DNA of 64,000 bases from Hymenopus coronatus (GCA_030762935.1 CM060891.1:3546001-3610000), one strand, 5' to 3'; positions 45,776 to 56,911 are shown, counted from the stretch's first letter. The notes: generated by a model from the sequence alone, not told the origin. Numbers and translations: made by a program.

Positions 45776-46075
45776 TCGCCCTCCATGGTGTAATGGTTAC
45801 CATGCTAACTTTGTATACCCAAGGTCGCGGGTTCAAACCTGGCAGAGGACGATGGATTTTTTTTGGGCATGAAAATCCTGAGCCTGGCTTCCTTCTGAAG
45901 GGAAGTGAAGCCATGGGTCCCATGTCATAGATTTATGGCACGTAGAGTCTTAAGCCTGATAGAGAGGCCTCTAAGCAAAATTAAGTAGTCTTTCACGCCC
46001 AGTATAGAATGGGATGCTGAGAACCACAGCAGTTAAAGAGCATCCATAAATAACATGCCATTTCCATTTTTTTCT
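45775..46075 (+). repeat. SINE-A, tRNA-derived
   Basis: A-box 'tggtgtaatggttaccatgc' and B-box 'gggttcaaacctgg'; ends 'gttaaagagcatccataaat'. Confidence 0.88.
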
Positions 46076-46189
46076 GCATCATAGATCATCTGGTGGGATT
46101 TCAAAATTAAAAATGCAGTTCTTGTTTTTCCAAATGTAGATATTCTCGCAAACTTTTAATTATGTTTTCCTTGTGAAAAATAAATGCTC

Positions 46190-46490
46190 AGACTGTAATC
46201 TAGTATATATCAGGACAAAAAAAAGTTGAAACCAGATTAAAGAAACATGTGAGAAACCTAAAATACAAACAAACAGAAATATCAGCAGTTGACCATCAGG
46301 ACATGAAATCACACTAATATAAAACTTTAAAACCACTTATAAACATACAGAATTAGATGTCTGGGAGAAGATCTACATCATGAAGGAAAAGAGTCATATC
46401 ATGAATTTTGATTTACCACTATACAGTAACCTTTGGAAGTTCATAGATCCAGCACCAGTTTCTACCCTCATCGTTGGAATTAAGGTTCCC
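46190..46490 (+). pseudogene. PLE C-terminal fragment
   Basis: Reads VKTRLKKHVRNLKYKQTEIS, then ELDVWEKIYIMKEKSHIMNF and DLPLYSNLWKFIDPAP, the tail after a GIY-YIG domain. Frameshifted; it continues the PLE interrupted by the SINE-A. Confidence 0.75.
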
Positions 46491-46734
46491 CAAACCAGTC
46501 CCAGTAAGTAATTACTAGGGCTCAGATTTTAGCCAAAAACTTGGGAAATATTTATTTTTCATGCACTAAAATTGTTAAAAATATGTGCCAAAACGAATAA
46601 AATATTTTTTAAAAGAACTTCCCAACGTAGCTAGAAAGTTGAAAAACTTTGCAGGTTCACAAAATGACTATGCAGTTTAGCAAGTTCAGTGTATATACCA
46701 ACCAGACTGTAAAGCAATAACATACACAGGACCC

Positions 46735-46815
46735 TAAAACTATATTTCTGGTGAAATCTCGGTATTGAATTTTTGGGTGGAATGCAACAGCTTCTCTTTA
46801 TACTATGTATATAGT
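46735..46815 (-). repeat. R1 terminal fragment, reverse
   Basis: 'ctggtgaaatctcggtattg'. Confidence 0.72.
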
Positions 46816-47039
46816 ACAAAAATCTGTTTAACAATTTCAATCCCCATTGATTGGTCTCCGGGTGCATTCTGGAACTCTAGTTACAGTTAAGATATTTCCA
46901 TCTCGTGCTCACAATTGCTGTCTCAGTAAAAAGTGACATCCATCGTCACGTTGTACTATCACACCCATATGTACATTTCGTGCTCCCCTCTCCGTCAACC
47001 GATCAAAACATGAATTTTTGCGCAAATTCAAATTCAATA

Positions 47040-47965
47040 TATGAATATTTTGTCTTGTTTTGACGTAAGGAACCTCTCCCCAAACTTTGAAAAAGTATTT
47101 TTTAATCAGCCTGTGTGTATATATACATGTCCCAGAACATTTTAAAGTGACACTTTATTGTATTTTTGATGTTGTCAGGACTTGTTCCACACAAATGCCA
47201 CTTACAGCAAATGTCCTCCTCTTGCGTCTAGACGAGCATGTACTCGTCAAGGCCTGGAATGTCAAATACTCCAGGTGGTGTCACAGGCTTACATGACACA
47301 CAGAATAAGAGTTTCTTTGTCTAGATGTTTGCTGCTTTAAGATTCCCCAAAAGTATATAAATCCAAAGGATTGAGGTCAGGGGAAGGTGTAGGCCATGGA
47401 ACTGGTCCCCCTCTACCTATCCATTTATCATGGGGCTAGAGCCACATAGGCACATTTTCTAATAAGTGTGGGAGAGTGTTCTGTAGACAACACTTGCTGG
47501 GGAATGTATTACACAAGGCGCAGGGTCAAAGCCTTCTATCAATGTATGCATAAATAAATGAAGTTATTGGGCTGGAGTACCGTTGAAGATAACTTTCATT
47601 AATAATCAAAATACTGGAAGCGGTACACAGTGAAGCATTATTATACATTGCTTATAAAATGAGTCAAATTTACACTTGAATTGCTTCACTAAGTAATAAA
47701 TTACTTGGACATGTTTCAAAGGCGTATGTTGCCTACATCAAAATCTGTTGATGATGTAGGCAACATACGCCTGCAAAACATGTCCAGGTAATTTATTACT
47801 TAGTGAAGCAATTCAAGTGTAAATTTGACTCATTTTATCCAATGTTTCATTAATACATTGATAACATGAAAACAAAGTGTTTTAGAGCCTTTGTTTATCT
47901 GAGCATATTTTCTTGTTTTGAAGTCAGGAATCCATTGCAAACGTTGTAAAAGTATTTCGTGAATA
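47040..47965 (-). mobile_element. Second copy of the 30.8-31.5 kb transposase element, interrupted
   Basis: 47150-47540 parallels 30930-31345 ('tggaatgtcaaatactcc', 'ccatggaactgg'); the right end 'caaacgttgtaaaagtattt' appears at 47938, after the hairpin insertion at 47642-47846. Confidence 0.72.
47642..47846. repeat. Near-perfect 205-bp hairpin
   Basis: Arms of about 97 bp (outer 'cattgcttataaaatgagtc' / 'gactcattttat', inner 'gttgcctacatca' / 'tgatgtaggcaac') with an 11-bp loop. Confidence 0.93.
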
Positions 47966-47984
47966 TACAAACATAAGGAGAGAC

Positions 47985-48145
47985 AATCAGCTTAAGTGTC
48001 TGTTAGTTTCTTCAAAATATATGGCAAACCTTTAAATTTTACTTAAAAATTCTGCTTGCTATACATGTCTACTTTTTATCTATGCTAAATTCCTCAATTA
48101 AGTTCTGTAAAATAGGGCTCATCTTGTATTCGGATAAATATGTAA
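47985..48145. repeat. Terminal part of the 0.85-kb TIR family
   Basis: 'cagcttaagtgtctgtta' to 'cttgtattcggataaatatg' parallels 41680-41858. Confidence 0.7.
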
Positions 48146-48149
48146 GTTC

Positions 48150-48465
48150 ATTGTGCTGAAGCTTGTTTCAAATTTGAAATACTTATACTTTTCTCAGACA
48201 GGAAGTGACTGTTTTTCTCTTGTTCTACTCCTGGCCAAGCAAAGAAGTGAATTCCAATCAGAAATGCATAACAATAGCATTTAAAACATTTGACTATCAC
48301 TTTAACATAGTGCATTCCTTTAGTTGCCTTCTACTTATAAGGAACTAAATAATAAGAACATTCTGCTAATATTTATCTCGATTAGCATTGTGTAGAAAGA
48401 AGAATAATCTTTTGTAAGAAGGCAATTTGTTGAACAGCTGGAGAAAATCCTATGAGTGTAATAGA
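48150..48465 (+). repeat. R1 repeat, forward, 3' part
   Basis: 'cttatacttttctcagacag' to 'ggagaaaatcctatgagtg'. Confidence 0.78.
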
Positions 48466-48607
48466 TTTTTATTGCATATTCGTGTGCGCTATTTGCCAAT
48501 TCTCAACTGACTTCAAAACTAATGTTCTAACTCTGCATTAAGAATATTGCAAAACAATGTTCCACTTATAAAGTAGGAAACAGTGTTCCCCTTGAAAAAA
48601 TCTTATG

Positions 48608-49322
48608 TGTTACACTCACATGACATTCTCTAGCTGCTCTACAAATAAACTTCTTACAGAAGATTATTCTTCTTTCTACACAATGTTTTAAAAGCTACCG
48701 ATTGTCATTGCAAATCATTTCTTTACTTGGCCAGGTGTAGAACAAAAGAAGAACGGACCCTTCCTGTCTGAGAAAATTTACACCAATAACAAGGAATATC
48801 TTGGAAATGGTCACCTCCACAACAAAAATGCATATGTGTTTTAATGAGATCTACATTTTTTTGTGTAGTAAGTTTGTTTCTATCTCTTACGGTTTAACCG
48901 TTATTCAAAATTCTGCAAAAATCAACCAGAATAACATGCTCTTCATAGGCTATTCCCAGAAAAATAAAAATATATATTTTATTTGTGATGAGGATAACTT
49001 TAATATACAGTATTTTAAACAAAATCATTTTGAGAAAAACAAATTTTTCAAAAATGTTTCCATATAAAGGGTAGTTTGTGGGTGCGGGGATTTTCTTGGA
49101 AATCTTCACGTTGCATCCTTGGAAGATACTGAACTTAAATACCAAGTTTGATATTTTGAGCTATGCTGTCCACAGACACTCACCACAGACCTTTTTCTAA
49201 ACTTGCTTCAAGGGGACCCAAAATATACATTACCAGTGAAATCTCGGTATTGAAATTTTGGGTGCAATACAATACCTTCTCCATACACTATGTATATAGT
49301 ATGTGTAGAGAAAGTAAAAACT
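48608..49322 (-). repeat. R1 repeat, reverse, nearly complete
   Basis: 'gttacactcacatgacattc' to 'gtgtagagaaagtaaaaact'; lies just beyond the stop of the - strand membrane-protein gene. Confidence 0.87.
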
Positions 49323-49417
49323 GTTGCTCTGGATGGAATGCAATGCCAGTAGGTATTGAAGATGAGTGTTTAATATGCAGTATTATAAATTTGTTGTATA
49401 AAGTAAATGAGGAGATG

Positions 49418-49444
49418 TCACTTGGAGTAGCGCAGCTCGTCAAC
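49418..49444 (-). CDS. Membrane protein gene, terminal coding exon (8 codons and stop)
   Basis: The acceptor is ttgttatcacag before 49444; VDELRYSK then TGA. It is too short to be found by ORF length, and rests on phase agreement and a canonical acceptor 79 bp from exon 3. If the short intron is retained, translation would continue into intron sequence instead. An R1 copy starts about 100 bp downstream and may form part of the 3' UTR. Confidence 0.62.
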   Translation of the reverse strand, partial: VDELRYSK

Positions 49445-49523
49445 CTGTGATAACAAGAAGAAATCACTTTTTTATAGGTACAGTAACAAGAGTGAGGTTA
49501 TGTTGGTAGTGGTCAGTACTTAC

Positions 49524-49599
49524 GTTACATGCTTCTTGTGAGGGAGACCCGTGGCAGGTACAGGGGCACTCCTCGGGCTTCTCTTGTTTGCACCACAGC
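49524..49599 (-). CDS. Membrane protein gene, exon 3 (cysteine-rich tail)
   Basis: The acceptor is tgtgtttgcag before 49599 and the donor gtaagt after 49524. One base completes a Lys codon with exon 2; 25 codons follow. The tail LWCKQEKPEECPCTCHGSPS contains four of the five cysteines in this exon. Such a cluster could bind metal or form disulfides, but that is speculation. Confidence 0.75.
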
Positions 49600-49624
49600 C
49601 TGCAAACACACATACACAGTCACA

Positions 49625-50335
49625 TCACTTTCTCTACTCGTCAAATATACATAGTGTACTGAGAAGGTTATTATGTTGCACCCAAAAATTCAATACCAAC
49701 ATTTCACTACAAATATATGTTTTGGGACCCCCTGAATCCAAAAAATGCATTTTTAGAAAAAGGTATGTTTGTGTGAGAGAGAGAGAGATCAAAAAGTCGG
49801 TAAAAGACCAAACTCGGTATGTAAGTTAAGTATCTTCCAAGGATTCGACACAAAGATTTTGAGGAAATTTCTCCACCCCAAACGACCCTTTATGTGAAAA
49901 AGTTTCGAAAATTTTGGTATTCTCAAAAATGGGTCTAATGATTTTGATTAACATAGCATATATTAAAGATATTTACCATAACTCATAAACTGTAAGAGAT
50001 AGACAAAAATGTAGATCTCGTTAAAATACACATTTTTGTTGTAGAGTTCACCATTTTTGAGATAATCCTTGTTATTGCTTTCAGTTTTAAAATACTTATA
50101 CTTTGCTCATACAGGAATTTGTTAACTCCTGGCCAAGCAGAGAAACGGATTTCATCCACTTAACAACCACATTTTAAAACATTTGACTATCACTTTATCC
50201 CAGTGTATTCCCTTCTACTTACAAGAAAGCAAGTAATAAGACAATTTATGTTAATGTTTATCTTGGTTCGCATGAAGTAGAAGAATAAGGTTATTAGCAA
50301 TTATTTGGATAGGTAGAGTCAGACTGAGAATTTAA
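49625..50335 (+). repeat. R1 repeat, forward
   Basis: 'actttctctactcgtcaaat' to 'ggataggtagagtcag'; lies in intron 2 of the membrane-protein gene. Confidence 0.85.
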
Positions 50336-50337
50336 TG

Positions 50338-50415
50338 CCATATCTGGGATTTGAACCACGGTACTCCCGATCTCTACCCGGTTACTCTACCACTGAGCTA
50401 CCATGGCAATATGCC
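50338..50415 (-). repeat. SINE-C head, inverted
   Basis: The reverse complement has 'ggtagctcagtggtagagta' (A-box) and 'gtggttcaaatccca' (B-box), a tRNA-like promoter. Confidence 0.85.
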
Positions 50416-50639
50416 GGCATAACATTGAATTTCTCAACTGACCCGCATGTTTCCCAGTAAACCACAAGGTAATGTCAAATTATTTTGAGATGACAACCCC
50501 AATGGTGACTTACAGTGTTATAAATACTTTAAGTACCAGGATTCATAGTATAGCCAAGGTCAAATGATATTGGATTAATTGTTTTTTCACACAAGCCATG
50601 TGTAGGACAGGAATTGGATATGCCATTCAATGCTATGCC

Positions 50640-51690
50640 GGCATGTTGTCATGGTAGCTCAGTGGTAGAGTAACCGGCTAGAGATCAGGAGATTCCCAGT
50701 TCAAATCCCGGTTATGACATTGAATTTTTCAGTCTGACTCTACCTATCCAACTCCTGTCCTACACATGGCTAGAGACCGGGAGATCCATGGTTCAAATCC
50801 CGACTATGGCATTGAATTTTTCAGTCTGACTCTATCCACCCAACTCCTGTCCTACACACGGCTAGAGCCCGGGAGATTCGTGGTTCAAATCTCGGTTGTG
50901 ACATTGAATTTTTCAGTCTGACTCTATCCACCCAACTCCTGTCCTACACACGGCTAGAGCCCGGGAGATTCGTGGTTCAAATCTCGGCTGTGACATTGAA
51001 TTTTTCAGTCTGACTCTATCCACCCAACTCCTGTCCTACACACGGCTAGAGACCGGGAGATTCGTGGTTCAAATCTCGGTTGTGACATTGAATTTTTCAG
51101 TCTGACTATCCACCCAACTCCTGTCCTACACAGACTAGAGACCGGGAGATTCGTGGTTCAAATCCCGGCTATGACATTGAATTTTTCAGTCTGACTCTAT
51201 CCATCCAACTCCTGTCCTACACAGACTAGACACCGGGAGATCCGTGGTTCAAATCTCGGCTGTGACATTGAATTTTTCAGTCTGACTCTATCCATCCAAC
51301 TCCTGTCTTACACACGGCTAGAGACCGGGAGATCCGTGGTTCAAATCCCGGCTATGACATTGAACTTTTCAGTCTGATTCTACCTATCCAACTCCTGCCC
51401 TACACAGACTAGACACCGGGAGATCCGTGGTTCAAATTCCGGCTATGACATTGAACTTTTCAGTCTGATTCTACCTATCCAACTCCTGCCCTACACACGG
51501 CTAGAGACCGGGAGATCCGTGGTTCAAATTCCGGCTATGACATTGAACTTTTCAGTCTGATTCTACCTATCCAACTCCTGCCCTACACACGGCTAGAGAC
51601 CGGGAGATCCGTGGTTCAAATTCCGGCTATGACATTGAACTTTTCAGTCTGACTCTACCTATCCAACTCCTGCCCTACACACGGTTTGTG
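50640..51690 (+). repeat. SINE-C head followed by an 11-unit, ~92-bp B-box array
   Basis: One A-box head ('atggtagctcagtggtagag') is followed by units starting near 50676, 50768, 50860, 50952, 51043, 51133, 51224, 51316, 51407, 51499 and 51591. Each has 'ccgggagat' then 'ggttcaaat(c/t)ccgg' (B-box type) and 'attgaatttttcagtctgac'. Confidence 0.95.
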
Positions 51691-51731
51691 TGAAAAAACA
51701 AATAACAAGTGATGTGAATGGAATTACTTAC

Positions 51732-51943
51732 TTGGACATATTGGTGAAAGATTCGGTGGCCCAGAGTGTTGTGTAGAGGAAGAGTGCGCCGAGGACGTTG
51801 GTGAGAATGGGCAGAACCATGGAGCCACACCAGTAACATGACTCTTCACAGTAATCAGACAGCAGCAGAGTCTTGAGGGCAGCGTCTAGAGGATACCAGA
51901 AGCCTATCTGGGCAATCTCCAGCAAAACCATTCTCACTATCAC
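51732..51943 (-). CDS. Membrane protein gene, exon 2
   Basis: The acceptor is atgttgtgcag before 51943 and the donor gtaagt after 51732. 70 codons plus two bases. The peptide holds two more hydrophobic segments (VIVRMVLLEIAQIGFWYPL and MVLPILTNVLGALFLYTTLW) separated by a loop with three cysteines (DYCEESCYWCG). It follows exon 1 in phase 0. Confidence 0.82.
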
Positions 51944-52254
51944 CTGCACAACATAATTATTGTGTGTACTTGATGATAAATATTAGCAGAGATTGTTGTA
52001 TTACTTGCTTCCTTGTTACAAAACTTGGCTGCACTACATCTGTTACTTGTGTTCTAGCAACGTTTAGTTTTGCTTGTTGCTGCAGTACCACAAAGAGTGT
52101 TTACATCTTTTTGTACGGATGAAAGTAAATTTCCTGGGCGCATGTTCCGAATACAAAGGTCGTTCGTTTGCTTGTAAATAAATTCAGGGAGACGGGAGCA
52201 ATTTGTGATAACAAAAGAAAGGTAAACAGGCGTGTGCTTATGGAGCAGACATTA

Positions 52255-52805
52255 GACGAACGGAGAATCACCTTTCTAACGCTTTTGATTAAAATAGCGT
52301 ATATTAAAGATATTTACCTGACAAATAATATGCATATCTTGAATTTTCTGGGAATAGCATTGAAGACTACTTTATTCTGGAGGAATTTTGCATAACTGCT
52401 AAACCGTAAGAAATGGACAAAAACTTACCTGACAAAAAATGTAGAGCATATTAAAACACACAATTTATGTTATATAATTTTTTTTCGAGGAGTTGATCGT
52501 TTTTGAGATATTCCTTGTTTTTGGTTTCAGCTTTGAAAATCTTGTACTTTTCTCATACAGGAATTTGTCAACTCGTGTCCATACAAACAAAGGAACATTA
52601 GTCACGTAGTAGCCAGCTTTTGACTATCACTTTAACCTATGGTACTCCCTTATTTCGCTCCTACTTACAAGGTAGCAAGTAATAAGACAGTTTCTGCTAA
52701 TTTTTTCTCGATTAGCTTGAAGTAAATAGGAGAATAAGCTTATTAACAATAATTTGTTACACAGAAGTAGAGAAAGTCATGTGAATGGAACACATCAGAC
52801 TTTTT
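52255..52805 (+). repeat. R1 repeat, forward, 5'-truncated
   Basis: 'aaaatagcgtatattaaaga' to 'gagaaagtcatgtgaatgga'. Confidence 0.85.
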
Positions 52806-52869
52806 AATTCAGGGACCCTAAAATGCATATTTCCCGTGAATTTTCTTTATAACATTTTTGCTTGGAATG

Positions 52870-53032
52870 CAAAAGATCTGAAGTATTCCACTCACATGAC
52901 TTTCTCTATATATGTGTAACAAATTATAGTTGAGAAGCTTAGCCTTGATGCTAATCAAGATAAACATTAACAAAAATTGTCTTATTACTTGCTTCCTTGT
53001 GAGTAGAAGGGAATACACTACGTTAAACGAAA
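52870..53032 (-). repeat. R1 repeat, reverse, end fragment
   Basis: 'tattccactcacatgacttt' to 'ctacgttaaacgaaagt'; cut by SINE-A. Confidence 0.75.
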
Positions 53033-53034
53033 GT

Positions 53035-53325
53035 CGTAACCTTCCGTGGTGTAATGGTTACCATGCTAACTTCATATACCCAAAGTCGCGGATTCAAACC
53101 CGGCGAAGGTCGATGGATTTTAGCTTGTGTAAAAATCCTTAGCATGGCTTTCTTCGGAAGGGAAGTAAATCTGCTGGTCCCATGTTGTAGATTTACGGCA
53201 CGTAAGAGAACCTCAAGTCTGATAGAGAGGCCTCTGAGCAAAATTAAGCGCTCTTTCACGCCCAATTTAGAATGGGTTGCTGAGAACCCAGTAGTTAAAG
53301 AGCGTCAATAAACACGGCATTTTTA
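53035..53325 (+). repeat. SINE-A, tRNA-derived
   Basis: 'tggtgtaatggttaccatgc', B-box 'ggattcaaacccgg', end 'gttaaagagcgtcaataaa'. Confidence 0.87.
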
Positions 53326-53445
53326 GGAGGTTAGACCACTCGCCACTCGCATGTGAGATTTGTGATGGCGCAGGGGCGGTTTTACTCCGCCATCACATTC
53401 CACCGCTGCTCCATCTTCATACCATGTATCATCAGTGTCATGGTA
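53326..53445 (+). repeat. SINE-B-like fragment
   Basis: 'gtgagatttgtgatggcgca' and 'ccaccgctgctccatcttc'; inverted relative of 57835-58010. Confidence 0.65.
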
Positions 53446-54296
53446 GTAAAAGTGGGCGTTTAAATAGAACCGAGTTTTATCGCAATCAGCCTATTTTATG
53501 CCGTAACAATACACTAGAATGCAAACAGCCAACAGATAAGAAAGAAATTCTTTGTTATATCTGAAATTCTTTCTTCACAAATTTACCGAGCTTCGCAGCT
53601 AGCTTAGATGGCCGGACGTATACAGGGATTTAAGGATTTTTACCCACGGCCAGTTTTTTATTTTACGTTAAAGACGGTTCACTACTCTCGACCCCAACAT
53701 TGTAGATTCTGGTTCTTTTAGATTTGTCCAACATGGCTGCCCACGCGCAAGCAGACAGAACGAACGGAAGACTGTGCATTTCGCATTGGAAAGCAGAACC
53801 GAGTTTTAGAAAGTCCATTTTTATCCTTTATTTCGGTCCAGTTCATTTACATACACCTAACCTAACGTAACGTAGTCTAACCTCAACGAAATCTCGAAAC
53901 CTGTCGTTCAGCTGTCACGTAGCCATATTGTCTCCATAACCAATGGGAAAGACTCAGCAAGGAGCCTTAATCTAACACTGAACTAGAATCTGCATTTTTT
54001 TTTGCCTCTATTAAAAATCCTTTTACATTACATAATTGTTTGTCAAGTGTTTGGTCAGTGGTGCTGATTAATTTCTTGAAGTTCTGTACTTAGCTATTAG
54101 CTAGTTCAAAATGTGAGGCAGATACTGCGAGGTGGGCTGCTATGATTTGTGACTGTAGGAAACTTGACTATTAACTGCTTTATGGCACATGGCTTCCATC
54201 AAGAGGAACACGAAACAGTGATGGTTGTGTGTGAAGATCTGCTGGCATTTAGGTAAGTGTGTCTACACAGAAATACGCGGTTAGTTAGCAACTCAC
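53446..54296. other. Intron 1 sequence of the membrane-protein gene, unassigned
   Basis: No repeat family from elsewhere in the window is recognised. Confidence 0.4.
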
Positions 54297-54521
54297 CTCG
54301 TAAAGGAACGCAGCAAATGCCGGAAGCTTTCTCAAGGAACGGGGATACAGTTCGGCTTGTAACAGCAACACACATACTCCCAAACTGAAAAACGCGGTGG
54401 CTGTAGGAGAAGGCGCTTCTGCTGATTCCTGGTCATCGATCCCTTGGTACTTCGTGTGGGAATACAGTGTCCATCCAACAAGATTTAAAAGGAACGCAAT
54501 ACTTGTCGCCACAAACGCCAT
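54297..54521 (-). CDS. Membrane protein gene, exon 1 (start codon)
   Basis: 75 codons from the ATG at 54521 to the donor gtgagt (54296 downward). The start context aaaATGGCG is a good Kozak match. The peptide opens with a hydrophobic segment (MAFVATSIAFLLNLVGWTLY), a short polar stretch (KYQGIDDQESAEAPS) and a second helix (AFFSLGVCVLLLQAEL). Composition is markedly more GC-rich than its surroundings. Confidence 0.8.
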
Positions 54522-54885
54522 TTTCCTTTGTTTACACGTTCACATGGGAATGTGCTTCTCGTTTTTTGTTTTAATTTGTTGACTCCAGATAACTTCCTTG
54601 TTTGCACTGGAGTAACATGTCCCAACACGATACAAACTTAAAACAAAGCATTTTAAAATGTTCCTTGGCGTCCACTTGGGTTAATCGCATGTTTTTGGAA
54701 AATCTCATCTCAGCAGAATACATTTTTGCTTAAGAGGACCGAGTACCTGCAATATTATACACTCAGCTGCTAAACTATTGAAATTCGCTCTTCATGTTGT
54801 GTCACTTCCATACGTAACCCGGATTTGGTACTTTATGAGACTTTTACAGCCATTTCAAATCTGGATCGCCTGAGGAAGTTTTACC
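54522..54885 (-). promoter_or_regulatory. 5' flank of the membrane-protein gene
   Basis: The 5' UTR and promoter should lie here, since the ATG is at 54521. No TATA box or initiator is convincing; the nearest repeat starts near 54890. Confidence 0.4.
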
Positions 54886-54887
54886 TT

Positions 54888-55450
54888 TGAATTTTCTAGG
54901 AATAGTCTCTGAAGTTCTCTTCATTCTCGACGAGCTTACTTTGTGTCTTCTCAGCTTTCATTTCTTTTTCAAAATTTCATTCAAAGAGCAACCAAGTTTT
55001 TAAACACGTGACTTTTGTTTGAGTGAAATATGAAATAAAAATATTTCTGTAAATATTTATCTGAATTAACATGAAGTAGAGGTTTTCTGAGATGTGAAAT
55101 GTGTGGTATTGAATACGTCCCCATCCAAACCACACATTTTGAAACGGTCCTACTTAGTTCCTTGTAAGTAGAAAGTAAATACATTTTTTTTCCCAAAAAT
55201 CAAATAAGATGTATATGTTGAACTTTGTGACCTCAGAAGACCTCTTTATATGGCATGAATTTTGCATTAACTAGTGACCCGTAAAGGATACACAAAGTGG
55301 TTAAAACACACGATTTATGTCATATACCTACCTACATTTGTTCGCGGAGTTGGCCGTTATTCAGATATTTCTTATACTTGACACATTTGTCAACTTGAGT
55401 TTAAAAAACCTGTGGAATATCTGGAAGCCAGCTTGGTTTGGTTTGTAGAT
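54888..55450 (+). repeat. R1 repeats, forward, two diverged pieces
   Basis: 'gaattttctaggaatagtct' (54892) and 'ctcagaagacctctttat' (55231) are the same R1 segment, so two partial copies lie in tandem. Confidence 0.7.
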
Positions 55451-55456
55451 GAAAAA

Positions 55457-56293
55457 TCTGATGTGCTCCATTCACATGACTTTCTCTACATCTCTGTAGC
55501 AAATTGTTATTAATAAGCTTATTCTTCTATTTCGTCCTAATCGAGATAAACAGCATAAACGGTCTTATTACTTAGTTCCTTGTAGTAGAAGGGAATACAT
55601 TAGGATCAAGTGACAGTCAAATGTTTTAAAACGTGGTTGTTATGGGATTGAAATCCATTTCTTTGCATGGCCAGTTCCCGTATGAGAAAAGTAAATATTT
55701 TAAAATTGAAACCAATAACAAGGAATATCTCGAAATCGGCCAACTCGACGAAAAAATGCATGTGACATAAATTGTGTGTTTTATCGAGTTTTATTTTTGT
55801 GTAGTAAGTTTTTGTCTATCTCTTACTGTTTATAGTTCTGAAACATTCAATGAAAATCATCTAGAATAAAGAGGTCTTTTGAGGATATTCCTAGAAAATT
55901 CAAGATATGCATTTTATTTGGCAGTGCATATCTTAAATATAAGAGATTTTAATCAAAATCGTTAGCGCCATTTTTCAGAAAATCAGAAGTTTCGAAATTT
56001 TTCCATGTAAAGGTTAGTTTGGGGTGGGGGGAATTTCCTTGAAAATCTTTCTATCGCATCCTTGGAAGATACCAAACTGAAATACTAAGTTTAGTTTTTA
56101 ACGATCTTTTCGTTTTTCAGCTATGCTGCCCACAGACACATACATGCACGGACATGTCTTTAAAAATGATTTTTTTCGATTCAGAGGGTCTCTAAACATA
56201 TATTTCTCGGTGAAATCTCGGTATTGAATTTTTGGGTACAGTACAATAACTTTTCTATACACTATGTACATAGTACGCGTAGAGAAAGTAAAA
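55457..56293 (-). repeat. R1 repeat, reverse, full length (reference copy)
   Basis: 837 bp, from 'ctgatgtgctccattcacat' to 'gcgtagagaaagtaaaatac'. Confidence 0.92.
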
Positions 56294-56910
56294 TACTAAA
56301 TTTTCAACCGGCTTGAAATAATGGATGCCAAGCTGAGAGTTCTTTGGCCTCAAATTTTGAAATGTGCTCTCTTGTTTCAGATTTCATCCAAGCTCGGATA
56401 TAAGAAAATGCTCAATTTTCCGTGCTTTAAATGAAGGATTCCTTTACCTATATATAATGAATATATATACCCACAGGGTGTTAATGAACTATACCAAAAT
56501 ATTTACACAGAATAAGTAGATTACTTAAATAAGTAATTTGAGATAGGAGATTTATGGTCTGTTTACTGAAATTTCCAAGTAACGGTATAAGTTTCTGAAA
56601 TGCCAGAACGTCACGTATTGCGGCACTTCGTCTGGAATGAGAAAAATAATAATAATAATAAAAAGCATTTACTCTATGACAGGAATCGAACTCATGACCG
56701 CGTTACGCGTTAAGCTGCCAGAGCCGTTGAAAAAACGCCTTCAGAGAAGGCTACATAACTCAAGAACATAGTTAATGAATGCTCAGTGTCGCACTGTCAA
56801 GTGATTAGTTGGAGATTTTACAGATTTTTGCGACATTGAATCTTGAGAGCGCTAGTAACGAGCTACTAAAAATTGATATTTCTATACTCGGGCAGCAGCA
56901 GTTTTAAAGA
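56294..56910. other. Sequence without recognised feature
   Basis: At about 56680-56720 'aatcgaactcatgaccgcgtt' is reminiscent of an inverted tRNA-like B-box, a possible SINE head. Confidence 0.35.
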
Positions 56911-56911
56911 C

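Larger units (their letters stand above)
49418..54521 (-). other. Four-exon gene for an unrecognised 179-residue multi-pass membrane protein
   Basis: Four exons join in phase on the - strand: 54521-54297, 51943-51732, 49599-49524, 49444-49418. All junctions are GT-AG and the phases are 0, 2, 0. The 179-residue product has four hydrophobic segments at roughly residues 3-20, 41-56, 68-90 and 118-142, and a cysteine-rich hydrophilic C-terminus (residues about 148-168). It is small enough to resemble tetra-span TMEM proteins, but I do not recognise a family and assign no function. The gene is convergent with MEGF8, whose stop codon is about 9.7 kb away. Introns of 2.3, 2.1 and 0.08 kb hold R1, SINE and B-box repeat DNA. 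Confidence 0.8.

Noticed and set aside
50645..50712. Functional tRNA gene
   Set aside because: A- and B-box-like motifs are present, but no cloverleaf with a proper anticodon arm and acceptor stem can be paired; it continues into SINE sequence.
50640..51690. CRISPR-like array
   Set aside because: Units of ~92 bp have no spacer/repeat alternation, contain tRNA-like B-boxes, and the DNA is clearly eukaryotic.
53870..53900. Interstitial telomere repeat (cctaacctaa)
   Set aside because: Only about two units, interrupted by acgtaacg; it does not form an array.
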